Shown: one piece after another, positions 6,842 through 13,851 of the stretch
Position numbering within the stretch: the first letter of the stretch is position 1
How the letters are laid out: each line of letters begins with the position of its first letter
Assembly: GCA_030646755.1 (NCBI GenBank)
Contig: JAUSKU010000043.1
Span: 1-38,227, forward strand
DNA length: 38,227 bases
Source: Deltaproteobacteria bacterium
GTDB lineage: Bacteria; Desulfobacterota; JAENJC01
Direction: 5' to 3'
Notes under the pieces: model-generated
The model's database searches: none
Told to the model about the DNA's origin: nothing
Seen by the model: only the letters and a program-made list of their open reading frames with translations
Made by a program: the position numbers and the translations under genes

Positions 6842-8344
6842 CTATTCCTCCTGCGTTACTCTCAATACCTCTTCGATGGAGGTAACTCCCTGCAAAACCT
6901 TATCGGCCCCGTCTGAGATCATCCTTTTCATCCCTTTTCTGTCCGCCTCGGTCCTCACACTCCTGGAGTCGCCTCCCTGGAGAATTACTTTCCTTATGTC
7001 GTCGTCTACATCAAGGAGTTCATATATCCCTTTCCTGCCGATATACCCTGTGCCAAGGCATTCTTCGCAACCGGTCTTTCTATAAAATACACCTCCCCCA
7101 ATCCCCCCCTTAATAAGGGGGGGCGAAGGGGGGGTGATTCCTATCAGTGCCAGCTCGTCCTCTGTGGGCTGATACGCCTCCTTGCACCTCGGACAGAGCA
7201 CCCTCACGAGCCTCTGGGCCATGACGCCTATAAGGGATGAGGAGACAAGGAACGGTTCTATGCTCATATCAACGAGCCGGGTGATTGCCCCTGCGGAGTC
7301 ATTCGTGTGCAGGGTTGAGAGTACCAGATGGCCTGTCAGGGCTGCCTGGATAGCCATCTCAGCTGTTTCCCTGTCCCTTATCTCGCCAACCATGATGATG
7401 TCCGGGTCCTGCCTTAGGATGTGCCTTAACCCCTTGGCAAAGGTCAGCCCTACCTTCGGGTTTATCTGCATCTGTCCAATCCCTTTCAACTGATACTCTA
7501 TCGGATCCTCAACAGTCAGAATGTTCTTCTCTTCAGATTTTATGGATGCAAGAGATGCGTAAAGGCTTGTGGTCTTACCGCTACCAGTCGGTCCTGTTAT
7601 AAGGAGGATACCGTGGGGCCTTCCTATCTGCCTTTCGTAACCTTTAAGCATCTCGGGTGAAAGACCCAGGTCTTCAAGCCCAATCAGCACCCTTTCCCTG
7701 TCCAGGAGCCTGAGAACCACCCTTTCTCCGAAGGATGTAGGTATTGTTGAAGCCCTGATGTCCACGTCCTTTCCCGCTATCCTTACCCTTATCCCCCCGT
7801 CCTGCGGGAGCCTCTTCTCCGCCACATTCATCCCGGCTATCACCTTCACCCTTGACACAACGGAAGGGTATATCCCTTTCTGTATCGACTGGATTTCATG
7901 CAATATCCCGTCAACCCTGAATCTTACCCTGGCATCCCTCTCGAAAGGTTCAAAGTGTATATCGCTGGCCCTCTTCTGCAGGCCCTTTGAGAGGAGGGAA
8001 TTGACCATCCGTACAACCGGCGCCTCATCGGCAGACTCAAGGAGGTCCTTTGTCTCTTCTAACTCCTGGAGCTCTTCTATCACCATGGTCCCGGCATCGA
8101 CGTTTGCGGCCTCATGGTAGACCCTGTTTATAAGGTCAAGCAGGACCTTTTCTTCCATAAATATAACCTTTACAGGGGAGTTCAACAGAACCCTGAGGTC
8201 GTCGATGGGCTGGAAATCCTCCGGCTTAGAGGACGCCACAACAATGGTCCCATCCTCTTTCCTGACGGGCAGGAGGGAATACCTCTTGGCATAAGAAAAG
8301 GGAAGGTTCTTTATCAGGGATCTGTCTATGTCTGTAAGTTCCAT
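6842..8344 (-). CDS. gspE: Type II secretion ATPase GspE
   Basis: A 500-residue secretion ATPase. The N-terminal GspL-binding domain (residues 1-150) is followed by the N2 domain (ASDIHFEP), Walker A GPTGSGKTTS (about 250-257), the Asp box, Walker B with ILRQDPDIIMVGEIRD, and the His box LVLSTLHTND. A zinc-binding tetracysteine motif has CPRC at about 384-387 and CEEC at about 426-429. It hydrolyses ATP to drive pseudopilus assembly. The stretch between the two cysteine pairs contains PPSPPLIKGGIGGG, which is the translation of a G/C-rich palindrome (7090-7135); this lengthens the zinc loop but leaves all four cysteines in place. The ATG lies four bases after the gspD stop. Confidence 0.96.
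   Translation of the reverse strand: MELTDIDRSLIKNLPFSYAKRYSLLPVRKEDGTIVVASSKPEDFQPIDDLRVLLNSPVKVIFMEEKVLLDLINRVYHEAANVDAGTMVIEELQELEETKDLLESADEAPVVRMVNSLLSKGLQKRASDIHFEPFERDARVRFRVDGILHEIQSIQKGIYPSVVSRVKVIAGMNVAEKRLPQDGGIRVRIAGKDVDIRASTIPTSFGERVVLRLLDRERVLIGLEDLGLSPEMLKGYERQIGRPHGILLITGPTGSGKTTSLYASLASIKSEEKNILTVEDPIEYQLKGIGQMQINPKVGLTFAKGLRHILRQDPDIIMVGEIRDRETAEMAIQAALTGHLVLSTLHTNDSAGAITRLVDMSIEPFLVSSSLIGVMAQRLVRVLCPRCKEAYQPTEDELALIGITPPSPPLIKGGIGGGVFYRKTGCEECLGTGYIGRKGIYELLDVDDDIRKVILQGGDSRSVRTEADRKGMKRMISDGADKVLQGVTSIEEVLRVTQEE
7090..7135. repeat. G/C palindrome inside the gspE zinc loop
   Basis: A run of seven C and seven G residues around TTAATAA, with flanks CACCTCCCCCAAT and CGAAGGGGGGGTG that continue the pairing. 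It lies wholly within gspE and is read in frame as a Pro/Gly-rich peptide, TPPSPPLIKGGIGGG, without a stop codon. Confidence 0.75.
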
Positions 8345-8348
8345 AAAG

Positions 8349-10091
8349 CTATTGCTTCTTCCCCTCCATCTCCCCCTTGGCCTTATCCATCTCCGCCTTC
8401 TTTCTCTCTGTCATTTCACTTAAGGTAGTATCCTTCACAATGGTGGGAGTGATGAATATAAGGAGGTTTGTCTTGTCTACCTGGGTTCTTTTATACCGGA
8501 AAAGCCATCCAAGGACGGGGATGTCTCCCAGGATAGGGACCTTTCTCACAATCTTTGTCTCGTTGTCCCGGAGCAGTCCGCCTATTGCTATTGTTTCTCC
8601 ATCCTTCGCCACCACCGTTGTGCTTGCATACCTTTTGTTGACAACAGGCCCGACCTTGTTGGGATCGAAAGCGGCTGATTCCGTCAGGGAAGATATCTCC
8701 TGGTAAAGGTCCAGCTTCACGAACGATCCTTCGCTGACGCGAGGGGTAAGCCTCAGGGTAATGCCTATGTCCTTTCTCTCTATGCTGGTGAGGACATTTC
8801 CGCCCGATGTCTGGCTCTGACCAGTTACAAACGGGACATTCTCGCCCACTACTATCTCTGCCTTCTGGTTGTCTGTTGTCAGGAGATGGGGGGTTGAAAG
8901 TACATTTACATCCCCTTCTGTCTGCAACGCCCTGACCAGAGCGCCTACGTTCAGGTACTCAGTCCCCCGGAATGTAAAGGTACCTTTTACCACGCCGGCA
9001 GCCATCCCTGAAAGCTCTGCGAGACCGGCAGGCCCGGAAACTGCCGCCCCGATGCCCCCGAAGTTGGTCCCTCCAAAGGGTGTAACCGAACCTTCCTTTG
9101 GAAGATCCACGGCCCTGAACTCTACACCCAGTTCCTTCATCTTGGAGAGGGATATCTCCATGATGGCAGCCTCGACATAAACCTGCCTGCGCCTGAGGTC
9201 AAGCTTTTCAATGACCCCTTTTACTGAATCGTAGTCTTCTGGCGCTGCCGTTATAATAAGGGAGTTTGTAGACTTGTCCGCAGTCACGTTGACGGGGCCT
9301 GTAAGCCCCGCTCCCCCGCCTGGCTGCGCTCCGGCAGGAGGCTGTTTTGAAAAAAGGTTTGTCAGGGTCTTGGCAAGATCTTCCGCATCCGCATTTTCCA
9401 GGGAATAGACATTTATCTTTCCCTTCCCCGGCGAAGGTTCCTTGTCGAGGGAGGAAAGGAGTGATACGAGCCTCTCAACATTCATAGCCGTATCCGTAAG
9501 TATAACCGTGTTTGTCGGGGTGTATGCGTTTATTACACCGTTCTTTGATATGAGAGGCGTCAGGACCTTTATCCCCTCATTGGCATTGAGGAAGTTCAGG
9601 GGTATGAGCCTTGTCACAAAACCCTCCCCTTTCCCTTCCTCAGTGAGGACCTGGGTCCAGTTCTGTTTGGCGTCACTGAGAGGTATTATCTGAATAAGGT
9701 TGTCTGTCGGCACCGCGGCGTATCCCTTGAACTGGAGGACCGAGAGGAAAAGCTGGTAAAGCTCATCTATAGAGACCTCTTTAGGGGAAATGACCGTCAC
9801 CTTCCCGGTAACCTTCTCGTCAAATGTGAAGTTCTTTCCGGTCATGTCGCTCACAAGTCGGATGAACACCGGAAGCTCCACTTCCTTGAAGTCAACCTTT
9901 ACGGCCTTGGGAGGCTTTGAGGACTTGACTTCGGCAAATACATGAGAAGTGAACAGCGAACAATGAATAGTGAATAGTGCAACGTAGAAACATGGTTTCA
10001 GCCATGTTAACAGGCCTGAAGGCCTGTTTCTACAACTGACCCCTGACCCCTGACCACTGACCACTGATTTATTTGATTTCAATATTAACAC
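8349..10091 (-). CDS. gspD: Type II secretion secretin GspD
   Basis: The outer-membrane secretin. After a signal-peptide region come the N0 domain (VDFKEVELPVFIRLVSDMTG), N1-N3 domains with INVYSLENADAEDLAKTL, and the C-terminal secretin domain (RRRQVYVEAAIMEIS through VPILGDIPVLGWLF and LLIFITPTIV). It forms the outer-membrane exit channel. The frame is open to ATG 10139, but AGGAGG at 10096-10101 stands four bases before a GTG at 10091, giving about 580 residues and a 23-base overlap with gspC. Another GTG exists at 10064. Nearly everything from residue 9 to the signal cleavage site (after HVFA) is encoded by three abutting repeats (9945-10069), so the native export signal appears to have been replaced by repeat sequence. 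It has no obvious C-terminal S-domain, only a Lys/Glu-rich tail. Confidence 0.93.
   Translation of the reverse strand: MLILKSNKSVVSGQGSGVSCRNRPSGLLTWLKPCFYVALFTIHCSLFTSHVFAEVKSSKPPKAVKVDFKEVELPVFIRLVSDMTGKNFTFDEKVTGKVTVISPKEVSIDELYQLFLSVLQFKGYAAVPTDNLIQIIPLSDAKQNWTQVLTEEGKGEGFVTRLIPLNFLNANEGIKVLTPLISKNGVINAYTPTNTVILTDTAMNVERLVSLLSSLDKEPSPGKGKINVYSLENADAEDLAKTLTNLFSKQPPAGAQPGGGAGLTGPVNVTADKSTNSLIITAAPEDYDSVKGVIEKLDLRRRQVYVEAAIMEISLSKMKELGVEFRAVDLPKEGSVTPFGGTNFGGIGAAVSGPAGLAELSGMAAGVVKGTFTFRGTEYLNVGALVRALQTEGDVNVLSTPHLLTTDNQKAEIVVGENVPFVTGQSQTSGGNVLTSIERKDIGITLRLTPRVSEGSFVKLDLYQEISSLTESAAFDPNKVGPVVNKRYASTTVVAKDGETIAIGGLLRDNETKIVRKVPILGDIPVLGWLFRYKRTQVDKTNLLIFITPTIVKDTTLSEMTERKKAEMDKAKGEMEGKKQ
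9945..9983. repeat. Tandem repeat encoding GspD signal-peptide core
   Basis: Degenerate octamer-like units (AGTGAAC, AGCGAAC, AATGAAT, AGTGAAT, AGTGCAAC). On the coding strand this reads ALFTIHCSLFTS, which forms the hydrophobic core of the predicted GspD signal peptide. Confidence 0.6.
9984..10033. repeat. Cruciform palindromic element in gspD
   Basis: A 50-base element bounded by GTAGAAACA and its complement TGTTTCTAC. Two internal hairpins lie between them: CATGG-TTTCAG-CCATG, and CAGGCCT-GA-AGGCCTG. It is read in frame as part of the GspD N-terminus (RNRPSGLLTWLKPCFY). Confidence 0.8.
10034..10069. repeat. CTGACCC/CTGACCA heptamer tandem repeat at gspC-gspD junction
   Basis: Five near-identical units CTGACCC, CTGACCC, CTGACCA, CTGACCA, CTGATT abut the cruciform element and end at the gspC stop codon. 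On the coding strand they encode SVVSGQGSGVS in the GspD N-terminus. One of these units supplies an alternative GTG start at 10064. Confidence 0.7.
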
Positions 10092-10854
10092 TCTCCCTCC
10101 TCCCACCTCTGTTAAAGTCCAGCGCAATCTTTCTCTCATTTTTTATCTGCTGGAAAAGCTGATAGAGGGCATCAGGGCTCTTTATCTCAACCCCGTTTAC
10201 CCTCTCCACCACATCATTATTCTGAAGCCCAAGCTTGGTGTATATGCTTGCCGGGGCTATATTGAAGATCCTATATCCAGATGTCTTCCCTTCAACCATA
10301 TTCGGGACGACCCTGGCCTGGGTCATTACCTTATTAAGGTCTGAAAGGGCTCCCTCCACATCCCTTGAGTCAAGCCTGATCCCTGTTCCTGTAGGGGCGG
10401 GTTTCAAACCCGCCCCTACCTCTGCTTTAGGCTCAGCCTCTATAAACTTTACCTCCAGTACCTCCTTTATTTCGCCTCTCGTCAATACAACCCTGTTCTT
10501 CTCTATCTCATCAATGAGCCATCCGGAGCCAACATCGTTTCGCAACCTGTAGAGTTCCTGCTTATTGCCAGCGAGGTCAAGGACGACCGCGTATGGGAAC
10601 GCCCCTGTTATTGTCCCGAGGAGCTTTATGGGAGGCAATGCCTCTGAGGGAGTTGAAACAGCCGCTTCTTCTTCGCCCTCAACGACAGGGGTTTGGATGG
10701 CAACTTCTTTCCTCTTTATTGTATCCGGGATCTTGAATCCCGGGAGGGCCTGCATGGCCCCCTGTCCCATAGTATTAACCATGTCGGCTGTAATGAAGGC
10801 CGTGATAATCAGGAAAGCAAATATTAGAAACGGTTGAAGGGTTCTAAGGTTCAT
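10069..10854 (-). CDS. gspC: Type II secretion protein GspC (PDZ type)
   Basis: A 261-residue bitopic protein: membrane helix at about residues 8-28, a periplasmic homology region (IKLLGTITGAFPYAVVLDL to EIKEVLEV) and a C-terminal PDZ domain (IYTKLGLQNNDVVERVNGVEIKSPD). GspC links the inner-membrane platform to the N0 domain of GspD and helps select substrates. A perfect palindrome (10391-10419) between the homology region and the PDZ domain is translated as VGAGLKPAPT, so the linker is repeat-derived. It is the first gene of the operon. A TTGACA/TATTTT promoter lies about 23 bases before a predicted transcription start; the ribosome-binding site is weak. Confidence 0.93.
   Translation of the reverse strand: MNLRTLQPFLIFAFLIITAFITADMVNTMGQGAMQALPGFKIPDTIKRKEVAIQTPVVEGEEEAAVSTPSEALPPIKLLGTITGAFPYAVVLDLAGNKQELYRLRNDVGSGWLIDEIEKNRVVLTRGEIKEVLEVKFIEAEPKAEVGAGLKPAPTGTGIRLDSRDVEGALSDLNKVMTQARVVPNMVEGKTSGYRIFNIAPASIYTKLGLQNNDVVERVNGVEIKSPDALYQLFQQIKNERKIALDFNRGGRRESVNIEIK
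10391..10419. repeat. Perfect 29-base palindrome inside gspC
   Basis: Two 14-base arms, GTAGGGGCGGGTTT and AAACCCGCCCCTAC, flank a central C with no mismatch. Translated in frame it gives VGAGLKPAPT, a peptide pattern seen repeatedly in proteins of genomes that carry this REP-like element. It sits in the flexible linker before the PDZ domain. Confidence 0.9.
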
Positions 10855-10883
10855 GGATTAAGATATCTTTCATAAGATGCTCA

Positions 10884-10912
10884 AAAATATCAAAGTGTTG
10901 TAGAATTGTCAA
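10884..10912 (-). promoter_or_regulatory. Sigma-70 promoter for the gsp operon
   Basis: On the minus strand, TTGACA (10907-10912) is followed by a 17-base spacer and TATTTT (10884-10889). The -35 hexamer is a perfect match and the -10 matches four of six positions. The predicted start is near 10877, giving a short leader of about 23 bases ahead of gspC. Confidence 0.65.
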
Positions 10913-10952
10913 TCTTTGCAGGGCTGAACCTTATAATTGGGTTTCAATAATA

Positions 10953-10981
10953 TTGACTAACTTCAAAATCCTATGTATAAT
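10953..10981 (+). promoter_or_regulatory. Sigma-70 promoter for the envelope polysaccharide locus
   Basis: TTGACT (10953-10958), a 17-base spacer, then a perfect TATAAT (10976-10981). Transcription would start near 10988, leaving about 167 bases before the first gene. It is divergent from the gsp promoter, with the two -35 boxes only 40 bases apart, so one regulator bound between them could affect both operons. Confidence 0.7.
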
Positions 10982-10987
10982 CTCCTC

Positions 10988-11154
10988 TCAAATAAGGCTC
11001 TTACGCAGCACTTTGAAGGAAAAGGGGCTGGAAAGGGCTAAACTGTTTTCCTGGGGAATTACAGCGGAAAAGACTATAAATGTGCACTGGGATATTTTTA
11101 GCAGATAAGGATTTCATTGCCGGATATTTGCAAAAATAAATTAAGGGGTTAAAA
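10988..11154 (+). other. Long 5' leader of the polysaccharide operon
   Basis: This stretch has no convincing gene. It contains a potential hairpin pairing AGGAAAA (11017-11023) with TTTTCCT (11046-11052) around a 22-base loop, and ends in an AAGGGG ribosome-binding site (11143-11148) six bases before the ATG. I could not match it to a known riboswitch class; the conserved GEMM (cyclic di-GMP-I) core is not visible. Confidence 0.3.
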
Positions 11155-11823
11155 ATGAATGAAAATATTGTCATAGTATCAGGTCTTCCCCGTTCCGGCA
11201 CGTCTATGATGATGAAGATGCTTGAGGCAGGTGGAATTGGGGTAATCATTGACAATATCAGGAAGGCTGATGAGGACAATCCAAAAGGTTATTATGAGTT
11301 CGAGGACGTCAAAAGGATAAAGGAAGATGTTTCATGGTTAAGAGATGCGCATGGGAAGGCCGTAAAGATGGTATCAATGTTGCTATACGAACTCCCATCT
11401 ACCTACAATTATAAAATAATATTTATGTGCAGAGGAATAGGTGAAATCCTTGCCTCACAGAGAAAGATGCTGGAAAGAAAAGGGGAAAAGAATATTCCGG
11501 CTGATGATGAGATGGGAAGGCTTTATGATAAGCACCTGAGGGAGATTGAGGAATGGCTTGGAAAGCAGACAAATATAAAGGTCATTTATCTCCAATATAG
11601 GGATGTGCTTGATACCCCTCATGAAAGTGCTAAAAAGATCGTCAGGTTTTTGAACGCACCCCTGGACTTGGAAAAGATGGCCCAGGCAGTTGATAAAACC
11701 TTATACAGGAATAAAAATGCACCGGATCCCCTTTCTGAAGCTGGGCCTAATGCTGAGGATAGCCCTGAAAGCGGGGACAATGAAAGCATAGAGGCCCAGC
11801 TTAAGGCATTGGGTTACATGTAA
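11155..11823 (+). CDS. P-loop sulfotransferase family protein
   Basis: A 222-residue protein whose N-terminus VIVSGLPRSGTSMMMKML is the PAPS 5'-phosphosulfate loop of sulfotransferases. A later arginine-containing segment (FMCRGIGEILASQRKML) fits the 3'-phosphate-binding strand and helix. It probably transfers sulfate from PAPS to a sugar or lipid. It opens the polysaccharide operon behind a good promoter and a well-placed AAGGGG site. The C-terminal 30 residues are acidic and low-complexity, then end in IEAQLKALGYM, a tail also seen at the end of the phosphodiesterase at 25374-26999 (LNHLKQLGYID). The substrate cannot be read from sequence; a non-sulfating P-loop kinase is a less likely alternative. 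Confidence 0.8.
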   Translation: MNENIVIVSGLPRSGTSMMMKMLEAGGIGVIIDNIRKADEDNPKGYYEFEDVKRIKEDVSWLRDAHGKAVKMVSMLLYELPSTYNYKIIFMCRGIGEILASQRKMLERKGEKNIPADDEMGRLYDKHLREIEEWLGKQTNIKVIYLQYRDVLDTPHESAKKIVRFLNAPLDLEKMAQAVDKTLYRNKNAPDPLSEAGPNAEDSPESGDNESIEAQLKALGYM

Positions 11824-11923
11824 AAAGAACTTTCCCGGCCCTAAACTTGCCTTCTGAAATGGTTTTAGCTGGCATTGAAATACCGGGTTAAAATATTTTT
11901 TGCCGAATAATGGAAGGTGACTT

Positions 11924-13198
11924 ATTTTTAAACGGTTATTCGAAAAGGAAGAAAAGAAGGTTGTTGTCCTGGGGATAGATGGCGTTCCGCATTCCCTCTT
12001 ACTCTCCTATATGGAAAGAGGGATAATGCCAAATCTGTCGAAGCTTTGTTCAAAAGGCGGGGGGCTTCACAGGATGAGATCCACCCTCCCTGAGGTATCC
12101 TCTGTAGCATGGAGCAGTTTTATGACCGGAAAAAATCCGGGGGAACACGGGATATTCGGGTTTATGGAGATCGACCGTCATAATTATGACTATATATTCC
12201 CGAATTTCACTTCGCTGAAAGAGGAGCCCTTTTGGGAAAGGAAGGGTGCTAAAACTATTGCATTCAATATCCCCCAGACATACCCTGCGAGGCCTTCTAA
12301 CGGCGTCATTGTCAGTGGTTTTGTGGCGATTGACTTAAAGAAGGCAACCTATCCTGAAAGGGTCTTTAATTATTTAAGTGACATTGGATACAAGATAGAT
12401 GTCAATGTGAAGCTTGCCGCAGAAAACCCAGAGCTGTTTTTTGATGATCTCTTTGATACCTTTGAACGGAGAAAAAGGGCCATTAAGCATCTTTATGAAA
12501 AAGAGGAATGGCAGCTTTTTATAGGCGTCATCACCGAGACGGACCGGCTCCATCACTTCTTTTTTGATTCGGCTATGGAGGGTAGGTACCACGAAATTTT
12601 CAAGAGGTTTTACGGGGAGTTGGATATCTTTGTAGGTGAGATGGCGGGAATGGCTGTGAAAGACGGAGCCGCTTTGTTTGCCTGTTCCGATCACGGGTTT
12701 ACTCCTATAACTACGGAAGTTTACCTGAACAGGTGGCTCATAGAGAACGGGTACCTGAGTTTGAGCGGTCCTCAGGGGATCAAAGGGATAACTTCTGATT
12801 CAAAAGCGTTTTGTTTGGACCCATCACGGATTTATATCCATCTTGAGAAAAACTACGGCAGGGGTTGTGTAAGGCGTTCGGAGTATATGTCATTGAGGGA
12901 GGAGCTGAGGGATAGACTCTCGAAGTTAGAATTTAACGGAGAAAAGGTGGTAAAAAATATCTATACAAAGGAAGAGATATTTAATGGGAACTATGCCGAA
13001 AACGGTCCTGATCTCTATCTCCTTCCGAACTACGGTTTTGATCTCAAGGGTGCTGTAAATAAAGAAAATGTCTTTGGGGTTACGCATTTCCGGGGTATGC
13101 ATACGTTTGATGATGCATTTTTTTATGCTTCTGTTCCCGTAAATAATAAAGACCTAAAGATCGAGGACCTGGCTTCTATAATTTCGTCAAATCTATAA
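11924..13198 (+). CDS. Alkaline-phosphatase-superfamily phosphodiesterase, probable AUU start
   Basis: A type I phosphodiesterase/nucleotide pyrophosphatase-like enzyme. The metal and catalytic motifs are GIDG (first Asp), SSVAWSSFMTGKNPGEHGIFGF (nucleophile region), TETDRLHH, ACSDHGF and THFRGMH. The first ATG (12011) lies after the essential GIDG, which is encoded at 11972-11983 in the same frame, so a protein starting there would lack a metal ligand. The frame is open from 11921 with no ATG, GTG or TTG in the added part, but GGAAGG at 11912-11917 lies exactly six bases before ATT at 11924. I therefore place the start at AUU 11924 (424 residues). A sequence error is the alternative. The related enzyme at 25374 has the same N-terminal motif in the normal position. 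It probably hydrolyses or transfers a phosphodiester on an envelope lipid or glycan. Confidence 0.78.
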   Translation: MFKRLFEKEEKKVVVLGIDGVPHSLLLSYMERGIMPNLSKLCSKGGGLHRMRSTLPEVSSVAWSSFMTGKNPGEHGIFGFMEIDRHNYDYIFPNFTSLKEEPFWERKGAKTIAFNIPQTYPARPSNGVIVSGFVAIDLKKATYPERVFNYLSDIGYKIDVNVKLAAENPELFFDDLFDTFERRKRAIKHLYEKEEWQLFIGVITETDRLHHFFFDSAMEGRYHEIFKRFYGELDIFVGEMAGMAVKDGAALFACSDHGFTPITTEVYLNRWLIENGYLSLSGPQGIKGITSDSKAFCLDPSRIYIHLEKNYGRGCVRRSEYMSLREELRDRLSKLEFNGEKVVKNIYTKEEIFNGNYAENGPDLYLLPNYGFDLKGAVNKENVFGVTHFRGMHTFDDAFFYASVPVNNKDLKIEDLASIISSNL

Positions 13199-13199
13199 G

Positions 13200-13832
13200 T
13201 TGTTTCTATCAAAGAGGTTTAACATTCTGTACTCGTGGACTTACTGTATTATAAAGAGGTTTATTGACTTAACCCTCGCCCTTCTTGGGCTCATTTTTTT
13301 GATACCTCTTTTTATGCTGACAGGGATATTGATAAAACTGGATTCTCCAGGCCCGGTCTTTTTCGCTCAAAAAAGATGCGGCAAAGGGGAGATAAAATTT
13401 AATATGTTTAAATTCCGCTCTATGATTAATAATGCGGAGACTGTTAAACCATTGCTAAAGAATGAGGTTGAGGGTTCTGTGTTTAAAATAGAAAACGACC
13501 CACGTATTACTCGTGTCGGGAAATTACTGAGACGAACCAGCCTGGATGAACTTCCGCAACTTTTCAATATACTGATAGGCAACATGAGTATTGTTGGTCC
13601 CAGGCCGTTGGCCGATGCGGAAATGGAGGCGGATAATGAATGGAAGAAGATCAGATTATCAGTTAAGCCAGGGCTGACTGGCCTTTGGCAGATTAAGGGG
13701 CGGAATACAAAGAGGTTTGCGGACTGGGTAAAATACGATACTGAATATGTAAAAAATCGATCATTGCTCTTGGATCTTAAGATCATCTTTATGACGATAG
13801 GAATTGTCCTTAAAGGAAAAGGTTCATATTAA
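13200..13832 (+). CDS. Priming sugar-phosphate (undecaprenyl-phosphate) transferase
   Basis: A bacterial sugar transferase (WbaP/PglC/EpsL type) of about 200 residues with one hydrophobic re-entrant helix (LALLGLIFLIPLFMLTGILIK) and the conserved catalytic core: FAQKRCGKGEIKFNMFKFRSM, LRRTSLDELPQLFNIL, GNMSIVGPRPL and PGLTGLWQIKGRN. It places the first sugar phosphate on a polyprenyl phosphate to start polysaccharide assembly. The start is uncertain: the frame opens at TTG 13200 without a ribosome-binding site. AGAGG at 13213-13217 lies six bases before an in-frame ATT at 13224, the same arrangement as in the preceding gene. Confidence 0.93.
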   Translation: MFLSKRFNILYSWTYCIIKRFIDLTLALLGLIFLIPLFMLTGILIKLDSPGPVFFAQKRCGKGEIKFNMFKFRSMINNAETVKPLLKNEVEGSVFKIENDPRITRVGKLLRRTSLDELPQLFNILIGNMSIVGPRPLADAEMEADNEWKKIRLSVKPGLTGLWQIKGRNTKRFADWVKYDTEYVKNRSLLLDLKIIFMTIGIVLKGKGSY

Positions 13833-13851
13833 CTTGCTCGGGAATGAATAG

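Noticed and set aside
5505..8344. gspE/gspF considered as a type IV pilus operon (pilB/pilC)
   Set aside because: The operon also encodes GspC, GspK, GspL, GspM and the calcium-binding GspG, which point to type II secretion.
10988..11154. Leader considered as a cyclic di-GMP (GEMM) or other known riboswitch
   Set aside because: I could not find the conserved core of the classes I know; only a single weak hairpin is visible.
12374..12694. Minus-strand frames inside the polysaccharide genes (for example 12374-12694, 24066-24410, 34081-34572)
   Set aside because: They are shadows of strongly supported plus-strand proteins, without ribosome-binding sites or family features.
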